From Cochliopodium minus (taxonomy: Eukaryota; Discosea; Himatismenida; Cochliopodiidae), in assembly GCA_024220525.1 (NCBI GenBank), contig JAMYWO010000200.1, positions 58,819-76,953 on the forward strand: DNA of 18,135 bases. Reading direction: 5' to 3'. The notes below the pieces were generated by a model, which was not told where the DNA came from, did no database searches, and saw nothing but the letters and a program-made list of their open reading frames with translations. How positions within the stretch are numbered: position 1 is the stretch's first letter; every line of letters starts with the position of its first letter. Positions 1 through 9,245 of the stretch are shown piece by piece. The position numbers were made by a program, and so were the translations under genes.

Positions 1-14
1 TTAAAAAAATTTAG

Positions 15-2568
15 AAAATCTGAGTTTATTGGACAACGTTTTTGCTATTTTCTACTTTGTCATTAATCTTGGTTCTTGTTCAGCATCTTCATCACCCAAT
101 ATTAAGGTTAAAAAGAAATTTATTTTAATATTTTCATTTAAATTTTTATTTTATTTTTATTTTCAGGTATTAATATTTTCATTCATTTAAAATTTTTTAC
201 TTTATTATTCTATTTTTTTAATTGAAATAAATTTATTTTATTTTATTTTCATTTATTTTAAATTTTAATTAATTTTAATTTTCATTTTAATTTTTAATTT
301 TTATTTTAATTTATTTAACTTTTTTAATATTTTTTAAAAAAGAAGTTTGATATGCAATAGCATTTGGGGTTCCTGCTATTTTGTTGGTCATAGCCACTTC
401 ATTTATTATGGGAAGCAAACATTACATAAACTCCGCCTGGAGAAAATATCCTCAAACTATTTTACTATGTCATCACAGTTAAATTTAAAATTTGAAATAA
501 TAAAAAAATAAAAAAATATACAAAAAAAAAAAAACGTTAGAATGCTTTTAAAGAAAGGAGAATTGCTAAAAACATAATAATTTGGTTAGTGGTAAAACAA
601 TTATTTTATTCATAATTTTATTTATTCATTATTTTTTTATTTATTTATTTTTTCTTTTTGGTTTTATTTTTTACTTTTATCTTTTTTTTTTTTGTATTTG
701 TTTTTTAAATTTTTATTTAAATTATTTTTATATTTATTTTAAATTTGTTTTTATTTACTATTTTTAAAAATTAAAATTATTAATTTGAATTATTTTCTAT
801 TTATTTTCTATTATTTTTCATTAACTATATTATTATAAATTTTTTTTCATTTTATTTTTATTTTTATTTTTCATTTTTCATTTTTATTATTTATTTTTGT
901 TTTTTTTTTGAAGATTGGAAGTTTCTGGACTATTCAGTCAATTCTGGAATTGTTAATCAACAAAATGTGCGTGATGTTAGAAAAATATTGAGAATTTTGC
1001 TCATTTTCTTGCCTTTTCCTTTTGTATGGTAAAAAAAACAAATTGGAAATAAAAAAGTGAAATAAATTTAATAAATGAAAAATAAAAAAATAAAAAAATA
1101 ATAATTTTAAAAGGGCTTTGTATGATCAATCTACGTCAAGGTAAATTTAAAAATAAAATAAAATAAAAAATAAAAAGTAAATAAATAAAAGTAAAAAGTG
1201 AAAATAAAATCAAAAATCAGTTAACAAGATAATTAAAAATAAATAAAAAATAAAAATAAAAAAAATAAAAATAAAAAATAAAAAATAAAAAAAATAAAAA
1301 AGAAATAATAAAAAATAAAAAATAAAAAAGAAATTATTATAAATAAAAAATAAAAAAATAACAAAGTTAAAAGAATAAAAAATAAGAAATTTAAAAGAAA
1401 TTATTTTAAATAAGTTATTTTTTAACAGATGGATTTTTCAAGCAAGATCAATGGATAGAAAAATGCCATTCAGTTTTTTTCCGGAGATACAGCCAGACCA
1501 AATTCCCTTCCTCAACCCTGTTCTCATCTTGCTTCTAATCCCCCTTTTCAACAAAGTAATTTATCCTCTAGTGGAGAAGTGTGGAATCAACCTCAAAAAA
1601 AATCCTGTCAAAGGAAAAATCGCTCCTGGTATCCTCCTCATTTGTTGCTCTTTCATTGTTGCTGGTAAATTTTTTTTCTTTAAATATTTAAAATTATTTA
1701 AATTTTTTTAAATTTAATTTTTATAAATCTATTTTTATTTTAATTATTTTAAAAATTGAAAAAAATTATTTTTATTTCAATCAAAATTTTGAGTTATTTT
1801 TGATTATTTTTACTTGATATTTAAATTATTGTATATTTTTTTGGATTTTTTTTTTTGGATTTTTCATATTATTTAATTTTCATTAAAGGATTCGTACAAA
1901 TTCCCATTCAAAACAACAAAGAGGTTTATTGGACATGGCAGATTCCCCAGTGGATTCTTCTTTCTTGCGGAGAAGTGATGACCTCCATCACTGGACTGGA
2001 AATTAGTTACAGTGAAGCTCCTAAATCTATGAAGTCATTGGTCATGGCTTGTAAACATCAAAAAAAAAAAAACTTTCTTTTAATTTATTTTATTTTTATT
2101 TTTAAAATCCAAGTTTTTGTTTTGTTTATTTCAAAAAAATATGTATTATTTTATTAAATAAAAAAAAAATTTTCTTTTAAATCAAAAAAAAATTTTCATC
2201 ATCATTTTATTTTCTTCAATTTGTTTTATTTTAAATTTTCGCTTTTAGTTTGGCTGAGTACAGTTGCAGTTGGGAACCTTTTTGTGTCGATTTTCTCAAA
2301 AGCGGAAATATTCGAGAACAAGGTGCTAGAGTTTTGGTTCTACTCCTTTCTCCTCTTCGTCTTCCTTCTCATCTTCTTGGCCATTAATTGGAACTACAAG
2401 TTCGAAGAGAAGAAGGGAGAAGGTGATGAGGAAACTTCTAATAATGAAAGCAATACGGAGATGGACCTTTTCAATAAGAGTGGGAGTGATAATGATTTGT
2501 ATGATGATAACAATAATGAAAATATAAAACAAACTTTGATGAATGATGAAAAACAAAAAGATGATTGA
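15..2568 (+). CDS. POT/SLC15-type oligopeptide transporter, 3' part
   Basis: Family proteins are multi-helix membrane carriers that move di- and tripeptides with protons. Frame-consistent exons: 15-71, 361-477, 554-591, 922-1028, 1114-1140, 1429-1664, 1889-2050, 2249-2568 (about 353 residues plus a TGA stop). The match to PEPT1-like proteins is seen in FAIFYFVINLG, AFGVPAILLV, LDYS, the split FVW/ALYDQSTSR/W motif, NPVLILLLIP, EVMTSITGLEISYSEAPKSM and FWLSTVAVGNL, all in family order. The last exon ends in a hydrophilic Asn/Asp/Glu-rich cytosolic tail. The start codon and first helices lie left of the window; a possible acceptor TTAG ends at 14. The first two exon junctions are uncertain: the frame-consistent model omits a membrane segment that appears frameshifted at 72-115. 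The family call is firm; whether the gene is intact is not. It may be a decaying copy. Confidence 0.85.
78..360 (+). other. Transporter intron with relics of coding sequence
   Basis: Bases up to about 115 and 346-360 look like remnants of transporter coding sequence. Reading 74-115 with two one-base shifts yields residues like the SLLSTIITPMLR segment of PEPT1, and 349-360 reads stop-YAI just before AFGVP, where family members have CYxL. The middle is T-rich repeat. There is a CAG|GTATT at about 164-170 that could act as a paired acceptor and donor. Confidence 0.4.
592..921 (+). other. Long T-rich intron of the transporter gene
   Basis: A 330-bp intron starting GTAAAA and ending GGAAG, made almost wholly of TTTAT/TTTTTA units. 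An alternative acceptor at 913 (TTTGAAG) would lengthen the next exon by nine bases with the wrong phase for the preceding exon. No separate gene is seen. Confidence 0.6.
1114..1140 (+). other. 27-nt microexon of the peptide transporter
   Basis: Intron 1029-1113 splits the Trp codon TG|G. The 27 bases then encode ALYDQSTS plus the first two bases of Arg before GTAAAT at 1141. Joined to 1429 this gives FVWALYDQSTSRW, which corresponds to the conserved WALxDQQGSRW motif of the POT family. The motif makes this tiny exon secure although it is too short for ordinary ORF calling. Confidence 0.85.
1141..1428 (+). repeat. A-rich intron built of (AAAAAT)n units
   Basis: This 288-bp intron (GTAAAT to AACAG) consists largely of AAAAATAAAAAA-type units on the coding strand. 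It contrasts with the T-rich introns of the same gene. Confidence 0.7.
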
Positions 2569-2830
2569 AAAATAAAAAAAAATTTAAAAAAACTTTCTAA
2601 AATAAACTTTTAAAAACTAAATTTTAATCTAAATAGGGTAACTACCACTTTGAATTAAGTCTATTTTTTTTATTAAAGATCTTAAAAAAAAAAAAAAAAA
2701 AAAAAAATTTTAATCTAAATAAATTAAAAAAAACTTTATAAAAAATATTTCGTGGGAGTAACTTTACATTTTAATAAACTAAAAAAAAAAAATAAAGATT
2801 TAAAAAATAAAGATTTAAAAAAAATTTATT
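2569..2830. other. Convergent intergenic spacer with poly(A) run and 17-bp direct repeat
   Basis: This lies between the 3' ends of the peptide transporter and the phosphatase. It holds a run of about 24 A near 2684-2707 and two copies of AAATTTTAATCTAAATA (2619-2635 and 2705-2721). No coding potential is seen. It probably contains both 3' UTRs and polyadenylation signals, which cannot be told from background at this AT content. Confidence 0.6.
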
Positions 2831-3110
2831 TTATTTTTTGTTTTTGTCGTAATTATCAAAAAAGATATTCAAATATTTGTTGACTTCTCCAAAGGTAATT
2901 TCAAAGTCGCTGATATCTCCGTAGTATGGATCTTCTATTTCGGTGCCCTTCTCGAACAAGTCACCAAGCCTCTGTACGACTGCCTTTGAGTCTTTTTTGT
3001 TTGATTTTTTTCTTTTGGAAAGAATGTCCTCCAAATTGTTATCGTCCATACCTTTATAAAAAAAATAAAAAATAAAAAAATAAATAATAAAAAATAAAAA
3101 AATAAAAAAT

Positions 3111-3144
<34 letters not shown>

Positions 3145-3579
3145 TTATTAAATAATTTCTTTACAAAAGATGTAATCAAACTTGTCGAAATCATCTTCTT
3201 CCAATTTTCTTGCCTTAGTTGTTATTTTAAAATTTTCTCCATAGTTTTTTCTGCAAACTTTTTGTGTTCTGTGATCTGGCAATTCTCCGACATGATATCC
3301 TGCATCAAAAAAAAAGTTAAATAAAAAAAAGGGTTTAAATGGATTGTATTTTTATTTTTTGACCAGCAGTTCCACATGAATCAATTATCCATTCATCTTT
3401 ATCTTTTCTTTTGCTCACCAGTTCTATACATACCAACTCTGCCCTAATAAAATAATATTGAGGTTTTTATATGTTTGAATGATGCTTGTTAAAAGCTATG
3501 ATATCAGAAATATAGAAAAGATAATGTACATTGGTGAACGGCAAATGTTTCCCAAACATACAAACAAAATAGAAGGCAT
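2831..3579 (-). CDS. Low-molecular-weight protein tyrosine phosphatase, complete
   Basis: This is a cytosolic cysteine phosphatase that removes phosphate from phosphotyrosine. Exons on the minus strand: 3530-3579, 3364-3443, 3165-3299, 2831-3051; together 161 residues plus TAA, the usual family size (about 155-160). The first exon starts at ATG 3579 and encodes MPSILFVCLGNICRSP, which holds the CX5R phosphate-binding loop (Cys8 nucleophile, Arg14). Exon 2 gives AE and IIDSCGTAG, exon 3 gives YHVGELPDHR and FDYIFCMDDNNL across the junction, and exon 4 has the general-acid loop EDPYYGDISDFE (family DPYY motif). All three introns are GT-AG (about 65-115 bp) and keep frame. It is divergent from the gene at 3863 and convergent with the transporter. 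Every expected catalytic element is present, so activity is likely. Confidence 0.95.
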
Positions 3580-3862
3580 CAATTTGACGATTTTTTTTTA
3601 TTTTTTTTATTTCAAAATGGCATTCTTTTTATTGAGGACAGAACACAATTCTGGGAAGCTATAATCAAATGTGTTTCGCTTTTATTATTAAAAAAACTTA
3701 AAAATATTTTGAAAAATGGAAAATTCAAAGAAAAATAAAAAAATTGGACCCACATTAAAACATATATTCTAAAATAAAATAGCTTGAATTAATAGATCAA
3801 ACTTTATCATTTAGATTGGCATTGAGCTTTAAATCTTAATTTTTAATATTCATTTTTGATAG
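3580..3862. promoter_or_regulatory. Divergent promoter region between phosphatase and AlkB-like gene
   Basis: About 280 bp separate two divergent start codons (ATG at 3579 on minus, ATG at 3863 on plus), so both promoters or 5' UTRs must lie here. The sequence is AT-rich with no specific motif I can defend. GATAG directly before 3863 could be an acceptor of a 5' UTR intron or of an unseen upstream exon. Confidence 0.4.
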
Positions 3863-5278
3863 ATGATAGAAGAAAAGGTCAATGAAGAAAATTTTGGGAT
3901 GGAAGGATGCAAGATATTCTTCATTCCAAATTTTCTTGAAGAAGAGATAGAAAAAAAATGCAGGGAAGAATTCAATAACATCAAAGAAAAATATTGGCAC
4001 ATGGATAAACTAGACAAGAACAGGACCATCTACAAAATTAACAATGAGATTGTAATTCCCCTTCCTGCGAAAAATACAACCAAACAAGTTGCGGAAATAA
4101 TTAATGAAAGATTTGATTCAAATGTAAATACTATCATGAGAAATGATGAATATGAAAGAAAGTGGGAAAGGAGAAGTAAAATGTTTGGTATAAAATTAAA
4201 AAATAACATTTTATTTTATTTTTATTTTTATTTTTATTAACATTTTTTCGTTTTTTATTTTAATTTTTTATTTAATTTGTTAATTTATTTATTTTATTTT
4301 ATCTTATAAATTTTTTAATTTTTAACTTAATTCTTTATTTTTTATTATTTTACATTTTAATTTTATTTTATTTTATTTTATTTTATTTTTTATTTTTTAT
4401 TTTTTATTTTTTATTTTTTATTTTTTATTTTTAACTTTTCAAAGGAGTTTCAGATAGAGAACCTTCCAAAATTTTTGTTGTTCATTTAAATTTGGTAGAA
4501 GATCTGATTTTTTATGATCGTAAAACTAACAAGGAAAGAGCCACTCTAAAAAGAGGAAGCAAGGGTTTGACAGTGATACAAGGAAACGTGTTAGAACATT
4601 TTTATTGGAAAAAAGATTTGTGTGGGAAAAAAGACAAAAACAGGTTTAAAATAAATAAAATAAAAATAAAAAAAAAATTTTAAATTTTTTTTTTTTAGTT
4701 TTGTTTTTAGGGAAGATAAGTTACTTTGTAAGATTGCATTTATGAATGGTGACAAATTCCAAGAAAAAGGAAGAATGAACACCAACAGCAATCTTGTTTG
4801 CCTACAACGCTACCATCAAGAGCTCCAATATGGATCCATTGACGAAGAGAATTACACGAAACACCTCCAAAAACTCGTTTCGGAATTAAAAAATCACGAA
4901 AGAGTGGAATTGGGGTGTTGGTGTATTGATAAAGGTCATCTTAAAAATTTTGATTTGAGTCAAAAAAATGACACTTGTCATACTCAAACTCTTTCTAGAT
5001 TTTTAATCCAAAATTATGGAGATTCTTTACAAAACACTTTAATTTATGTTGTAAATGTCAAGAAAAACATTCTGTTGGAAAGAAAGTTCTCCTCTCAGCA
5101 GGAATGGATCGATCGAAAGAACCATTTTTATGTTGGTTGGAGCGTTCAGTTTTGTCCTTTTAAATCTAGTCCTTTCAGAAATTTTTACAGAGTAAAGGAA
5201 GTTGTTGAAAAGAAAAACAAAAACACCATTGACAATTATTTTGCAGTGAAAAAGAAAAATAAAGTTTCAAAAAATTAA
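3863..5278 (+). CDS. AlkB-like 2OG-dioxygenase-fold protein, probably inactive, with PIP-like tail
   Basis: Exons 3863-4187, 4445-4643 and 4711-5278 join in frame to 363 residues plus TAA. The order of motifs follows AlkB homologues: FFIPNFLEEEIE at the start, VIPLPAKNT before a helix, NTIMRNDEYERKW, then VSDREPSKIFVVHLN and DLIFYDRKTNKERATLKRGS, then VIQGNVLEHFYW. In active AlkB proteins these places carry an HxD iron motif, a distal iron His after WY, and an RxNxTFR 2-oxoglutarate motif. Here HSDDE appears as VSDRE, the distal His as Trp, and the Arg motif as LCKIAFM, so catalysis by the usual mechanism is unlikely. Residues 165-340 are of unknown fold. Near the C-terminus KNTIDNYFAVKKK resembles a PCNA-binding PIP box (hydrophobic, x, x, aromatic-aromatic, then basic), with Lys in place of the usual Gln. 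The assignment rests on motif order only and is moderate. An unrelated lineage-specific protein is the alternative. Part of its 3' end is duplicated at 7414-7573. Confidence 0.45.
4188..4444 (+). repeat. T-rich intron with (TTTTTTA)n tract
   Basis: Intron of the AlkB-like gene running from GTATAA to CAAAG. Bases 4370-4435 are a near-perfect tandem array of TTTTA followed by the 7-mer TTTTTTA. Confidence 0.75.
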
Positions 5279-5433
5279 GTTTTGATAAATTATAATATAT
5301 AAGGATAATAAAAATAAAATTCAGAGAATTTTATGAAAATATTCAACAATTCTCATTTTGTAAAAGATATCAACTTATTTAATGTTTCTAACCATTTTCT
5401 TAAAAGGAATTAGAAGTTTAAAATTCTTATTTC
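5279..5433. other. Convergent spacer
   Basis: This 155-bp stretch lies between the TAA of the AlkB-like gene and the TGA (minus strand) of the GTPase gene. It is AT-rich, with no further gene and no terminator structure that can be supported. Confidence 0.5.
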
Positions 5434-7441
5434 TCAAAAATCGATCTTGGTCATTGTAGATTCTCTTTTACCTTTTTGGAAAGTGAAGATTAAACAACCT
5501 TTTAGAGATTGAACTTCTGGTTTGCATTTGGTCCAATCACTATCAATTTCATACTCAAACTTCCATTTTCCAAATTTCCTGTTCCCATGCAAAATCTGAT
5601 AGTCCTTGTCCATCACCCTTTCACCAGTCACTGTGAGATCAAACTTTTCACTGTTTTCTTTGCAATCATAAGCAACATTAGTTGAAAGAGGGATATCGAT
5701 TGTGATTCTCAAATTCTCATTTCTATCTTTATCTACAGTATATTTCACATCAAAAGAATTATCTAAATCAAATTGAACACCCATGGCAGAACTGATGTGA
5801 TATTTTTTGAGATTGATAGATTCTTCTTCGTTTTTGCTTTCAATGTGCAAAATCAATTGATTTTCTTTGGTGATTTTGCCAATATCTTCATACAAATCAA
5901 CTAAAATCTCTTCTTTTTTGCTTTTTATGGATAGTTCCTTGAATGTTATTTGCTGATCTTGAAAAATAGCAGAGAGGAAGATGGTTTCTTTGGATTCCTT
6001 GTTGTGGGGGAGGATCATAAAGAATTTTTGTTCATCACTAGGAACGATGATGATTATCCTGTAGCCATAAAATGTGGCATATGCAAAAATAGCCAGAGCA
6101 TCAATAGTCACCCCATATGAAATTTCACGACAATAATCTTCCCATTTACTGTCATTTTTCTTGTATTCTTTCAAATTGTTGTTATCTATCTGAATTTCCA
6201 ATGCATCTGTCAGTAACCATCCATAGATATCATTCTCAATTTTATTTTTTTCATACTTAGTTACGTTCGAAAATATTTCATTCAAATTTGCTTTTTGGGA
6301 AGAGATATCCATTCCATATTTGTTCATAATCTTTTTTTCTTCCTCTTGTTGTATCTCTATTGAATCTTTGGATTGATACAAGAAAAACTGCTTGAAATGA
6401 TCATTGGTCCAGTCCAATTTCAATTTGAGCTCTCCTGTAAGATAGCAAGAAAGACATCTTTCACATATCTCTGCAATATAGTGATAGGGATCGATGTATC
6501 TTTTGATAGGGATCTGACCATTTCTGATCCATTCTTTGATGTATTCAATCACTTTAAGATTGTATAAATGTCCCATATTTGCCCATTGTTCATTTTGTGG
6601 ATTCTCGTGTTTGCAAAGAAATACATGCTTGATTTGGATGCTTCTGTGTTGCACATTAAGATCATGAGCTATGATAGGAACATCTGATTTGATTTCTTTG
6701 CCAACAAACTTGTAAACATCTTTTACATAGCGATCCCACAATTTTAATGCCTCATTGTATGGTGCATCTTTGAAATTATGTACAACAAGGAGCTCATTTC
6801 TTGTGTTGTACTGATTAACAAAAGAATCTTTCAGTTTATTTCGATTAATAACTTCTTCATTGTCTATCTTTAAATCCATCCCTTTGCAAATTTGAAGGAT
6901 TAATTCTTGATCAATGTCAGAAAACTCTGTTGTGACAACAATATTGAGATCTGAAGAAGCTATTGCCACATCTCTTAAAAACATTTCTGTTGCCTTTCTT
7001 TCAGCAATAGCTCTTTCAAATTTTTGATTTGGTTTTGGTGTGATTGGAGTATGAAGGCCTGCAGAGTCAAGTAAAATACAATTTTCCCCCTTTCCCAACT
7101 CAATTGTTTTAAAACTCACTCCGTTTGTCGTTATTGTATTACCTGAAGGTAATTGGCAGTTTCCAAGTAAATTAAGAAGAAAAGTTTTCCCTCTGTTGTA
7201 TTGCCCTTGAATAGATACTATTCGTTCATCCCATTTGTCTTGCATTTTAATAGCATTTTCATTATTATTCATGTAATATTCATGATATGCATTTCTCAAT
7301 TCCTTTCTTGCAAATCTGAAAAAAGCAAAAAAATAATCATGATGTTATAAAATTTTTTTTGTTTTACTTTATAGGCCAAGCTATCTTTCCATCCATTATA
7401 TTGTCTATTTGGAAGCAGAATGGATCGATCGAAAGAACCAT
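5434..7441 (-). CDS. GBP/atlastin-like large GTPase fused to OTU-like and HSP20-like domains
   Basis: Exons 7368-7441 and 5434-7315 give 651 residues plus TGA. ATG 7441 is preferred over the in-frame ATG 7396 because the upstream stretch FCFQIDNIMDGKIAW aligns with the N-terminus of guanylate-binding proteins (MCLIENxxGRLM-like). Residues 62-69 form a P-loop, GQYNRGKT; TTNGVS at 88-93 may be switch I; LDSAG at 107-111 is the DxxG motif; VVHNFKDA near 202-209 sits where the base-binding motif is expected. Residues 386-485 resemble an OTU deubiquitinase core (YGWLLTDAL, WEDYCREIS, IDALAIFAYATFYGYRIIII), but the catalytic Cys position is Trp and no His is found at the expected place. Residues 555-640 resemble HSP20/alpha-crystallin (RITIDIPLS, FDLTVTGERV, RKFGKWKFEY, LKGCLIFTFQK). 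No membrane segment is seen. The GTPase call is strong, HSP20-like fairly good, OTU-like tentative. Role unknown; GBP relatives act in membrane remodelling or cell-autonomous defence. Confidence 0.75.
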
Positions 7442-7573
7442 TTTTATGTTGATCCTTTTAAATCTAATACTTTCAGAAATTTTTACAGAGTAAAGGAAGT
7501 TGTTGAAAAGAAAACAAACACCATTGACAATTATTTTGCAGTGAAAAAGAAAAATAAAGTTTCCAAAAATTAA
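7414..7573 (+). pseudogene. Partial duplicate of the 3' end of the AlkB-like gene
   Basis: This segment closely repeats 5097-5278. Translated in the same frame it begins EWIDRKNHFYV, has DPFKSNTFRNFYRVKEVV, and ends NTIDNYFAVKKKNKVSKN followed by TAA. Compared with the source it lacks six residues after HFYV (GWSVQFC replaced by D) and one residue near KKNK; both gaps are multiples of three, so the frame is kept. No start codon or upstream part of the parent gene accompanies it. A TTTATAG at about 7368-7374 could act as an acceptor on the plus strand, but no upstream exon is evident. It overlaps the first exon of the GTPase gene in antisense. Confidence 0.85.
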
Positions 7574-7920
7574 TATTATAATCGTTCGAGAATAAGAAAA
7601 GTATGTTCTTTAAATTACATACTAACAATCATTCTCACATTCTCAGTGGTTCCGAAATAAGTTTCTGCCAAAAAAATGAATTTCTTCAATGTATCAAGGA
7701 TAAAATTTGTAATTTTCCAAATATAATACAACTATAAAATTGGAAAATGAAGGCAGCATGCTTCAATAACAATAATAGTTCCTTTTAATTTTTTTTTGTT
7801 CAATTTTTTATAACGATCTCAATAAAACTTTATAGTGAAGAATAAATAAAAAAATGCAAATGAAATATAAATTAAAAAAAAAAAATAAACACATAATTTT
7901 TAAAAAACACAATTAAAGAG
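7574..7920. promoter_or_regulatory. Intergenic region upstream of TFIIA gene
   Basis: About 350 bp without a gene, between the duplicated fragment and the TFIIA start codon. It is AT-rich with A and T runs (for example near 7790 and 7875) and must contain the TFIIA promoter and 5' UTR. I see no defined motif, tRNA or ORF. Confidence 0.4.
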
Positions 7921-8989
7921 ATGAGTTCTGAAGTAAAAGCACTCTATCAAAACATTGTGAACAATGTAATAGAAAAAATAACAACCATTCTTCTTAACGA
8001 AGGGATAGAAGAAAGTGTTATAAATAATTTAAGAAAGGTAATCAATAAAATAATAATTTGTTTATAAACAGAAATAAGATCAAATCATACAACATATACC
8101 TTCAAAAAAAATTTTTTTTTTATATTTTTCCTTTTTTTAATTTGGGAAATATTTCCCAATTATATTTAAATAAAACAACGAATAGGATTGGCAAATTAGA
8201 ATATTAAACTCCAAGGTATTGGAAGATAGCAGCAATCAAGTTATAGTGACAAAAGTGAATGAAAATAATAACAATAATAATAATTTAAATGTCGGCATTG
8301 AATTGAATAGAATACCTGGATTCAACAGACCATTATTTTTGACCCAATCAAATGAAGTTCAAATAATGTCCAACAATAATGAAAATAATACAAATGTGGA
8401 GGTAAAAATACAAGAATTTAAGAATATTAACACAATTACTCATTGATAACTTCTATATTTTTTGAAAAATTAAATGTTGAGAATATACAACAAGTATTTA
8501 CCTTTAGATTGATTGCTTTAAAACAATATATGCTTTCAAAGGTTATTAAATACTTACTTCAACTTATTTATAAAGGCGATCGAAGAAAGAAATGAGTATG
8601 CCGATCTAGTTGGAGAAGATGATGAATACAGAGATGTGGAAGATGATGATAACAACACAAACGTAGATAAGAACGATATCACCAACAAAAACAAAGATGA
8701 AGACAAAGATGACGATGATGATTTCAAGGAGGATGATGATGACGATGATAAGGAGGATGGGGATTTTGATGAAGAAGAGGAAAAGAATGAGGAAGAGCTT
8801 GGATCTGATTTGGATGATGAGGAGGACATTATCAACACTGATAATGCCATCCACTGCATTTATGACAACAAAAAGCGAGTAAAAAGGAAATGGAGACTCA
8901 CTTTGCAAAGTGGCATTTTGCATATAGAGGGTAGGGATTACATTTTCGATTCTATCCAGGCCGAGATGACTTGGAATGATGAGAAATAA
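7921..8989 (+). CDS. GTF2A1: Transcription factor IIA large (alpha/beta) subunit
   Basis: TFIIA stabilises TBP on the TATA element for RNA polymerase II initiation; this is the large subunit of that nuclear complex (yeast TOA1). Exons 7921-8037, 8186-8401 and 8576-8989, all phase 0, give 248 residues plus TAA. Residues 1-50 match the N-terminal helical domain that pairs with the small subunit: LYQNIVNNVIEKI, LLNEGIEESVINNLR, then DWQIRIL. Residues 60-110 are Asn-rich linker, residues about 130-190 are almost purely Asp/Glu, and the last 53 residues match the C-terminal beta-barrel half: NAIHCIYDNKKRVKRKWRL, LQSGILHIEGRDYIF, AEMTW. The linker length and composition vary widely in the family, as here. 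All conserved ends are present, so the gene looks intact. Confidence 0.95.
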
Positions 8990-9245
8990 ATAAATTTCTT
9001 CTTGTTTCTATTCCCTCTTTTCCATAATGCAAAAATTTGAATTAAAAATGTTTATTTTGAATATATTACACTTTGATAACTGAATCTATATTGGAATCAC
9101 TTAAAGATTGAATCTTTTAATAAAATTTTCATTTTTTAACTAATTATTACCTTATTGAAGTTAAAATCATAATAATAGATTAAGGCATGTCATATAACGA
9201 ATGCATTCTTTAAAGCTTGAAAATTTTTAAGAATTATAAAAAAAA
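8990..9245. other. Intergenic region between TFIIA and glutaredoxin genes
   Basis: About 255 bp between two same-strand genes. It is AT-rich and presumably holds the TFIIA 3' UTR and the glutaredoxin promoter. Nothing specific is recognised. Confidence 0.4.

Noticed and set aside
582-767. 61-residue Phe/Tyr-rich plus-strand reading frame, and similar Phe/Ile/Tyr-rich frames elsewhere
   Set aside because: They are translations of T-rich introns, with no composition or motif typical of a real protein.
8554-8923. Ser-rich and Ile/Val-rich reading frames on the minus strand, and a Met/Arg-rich plus frame
   Set aside because: These are shadows of the Asp/Glu codon run of the TFIIA linker.
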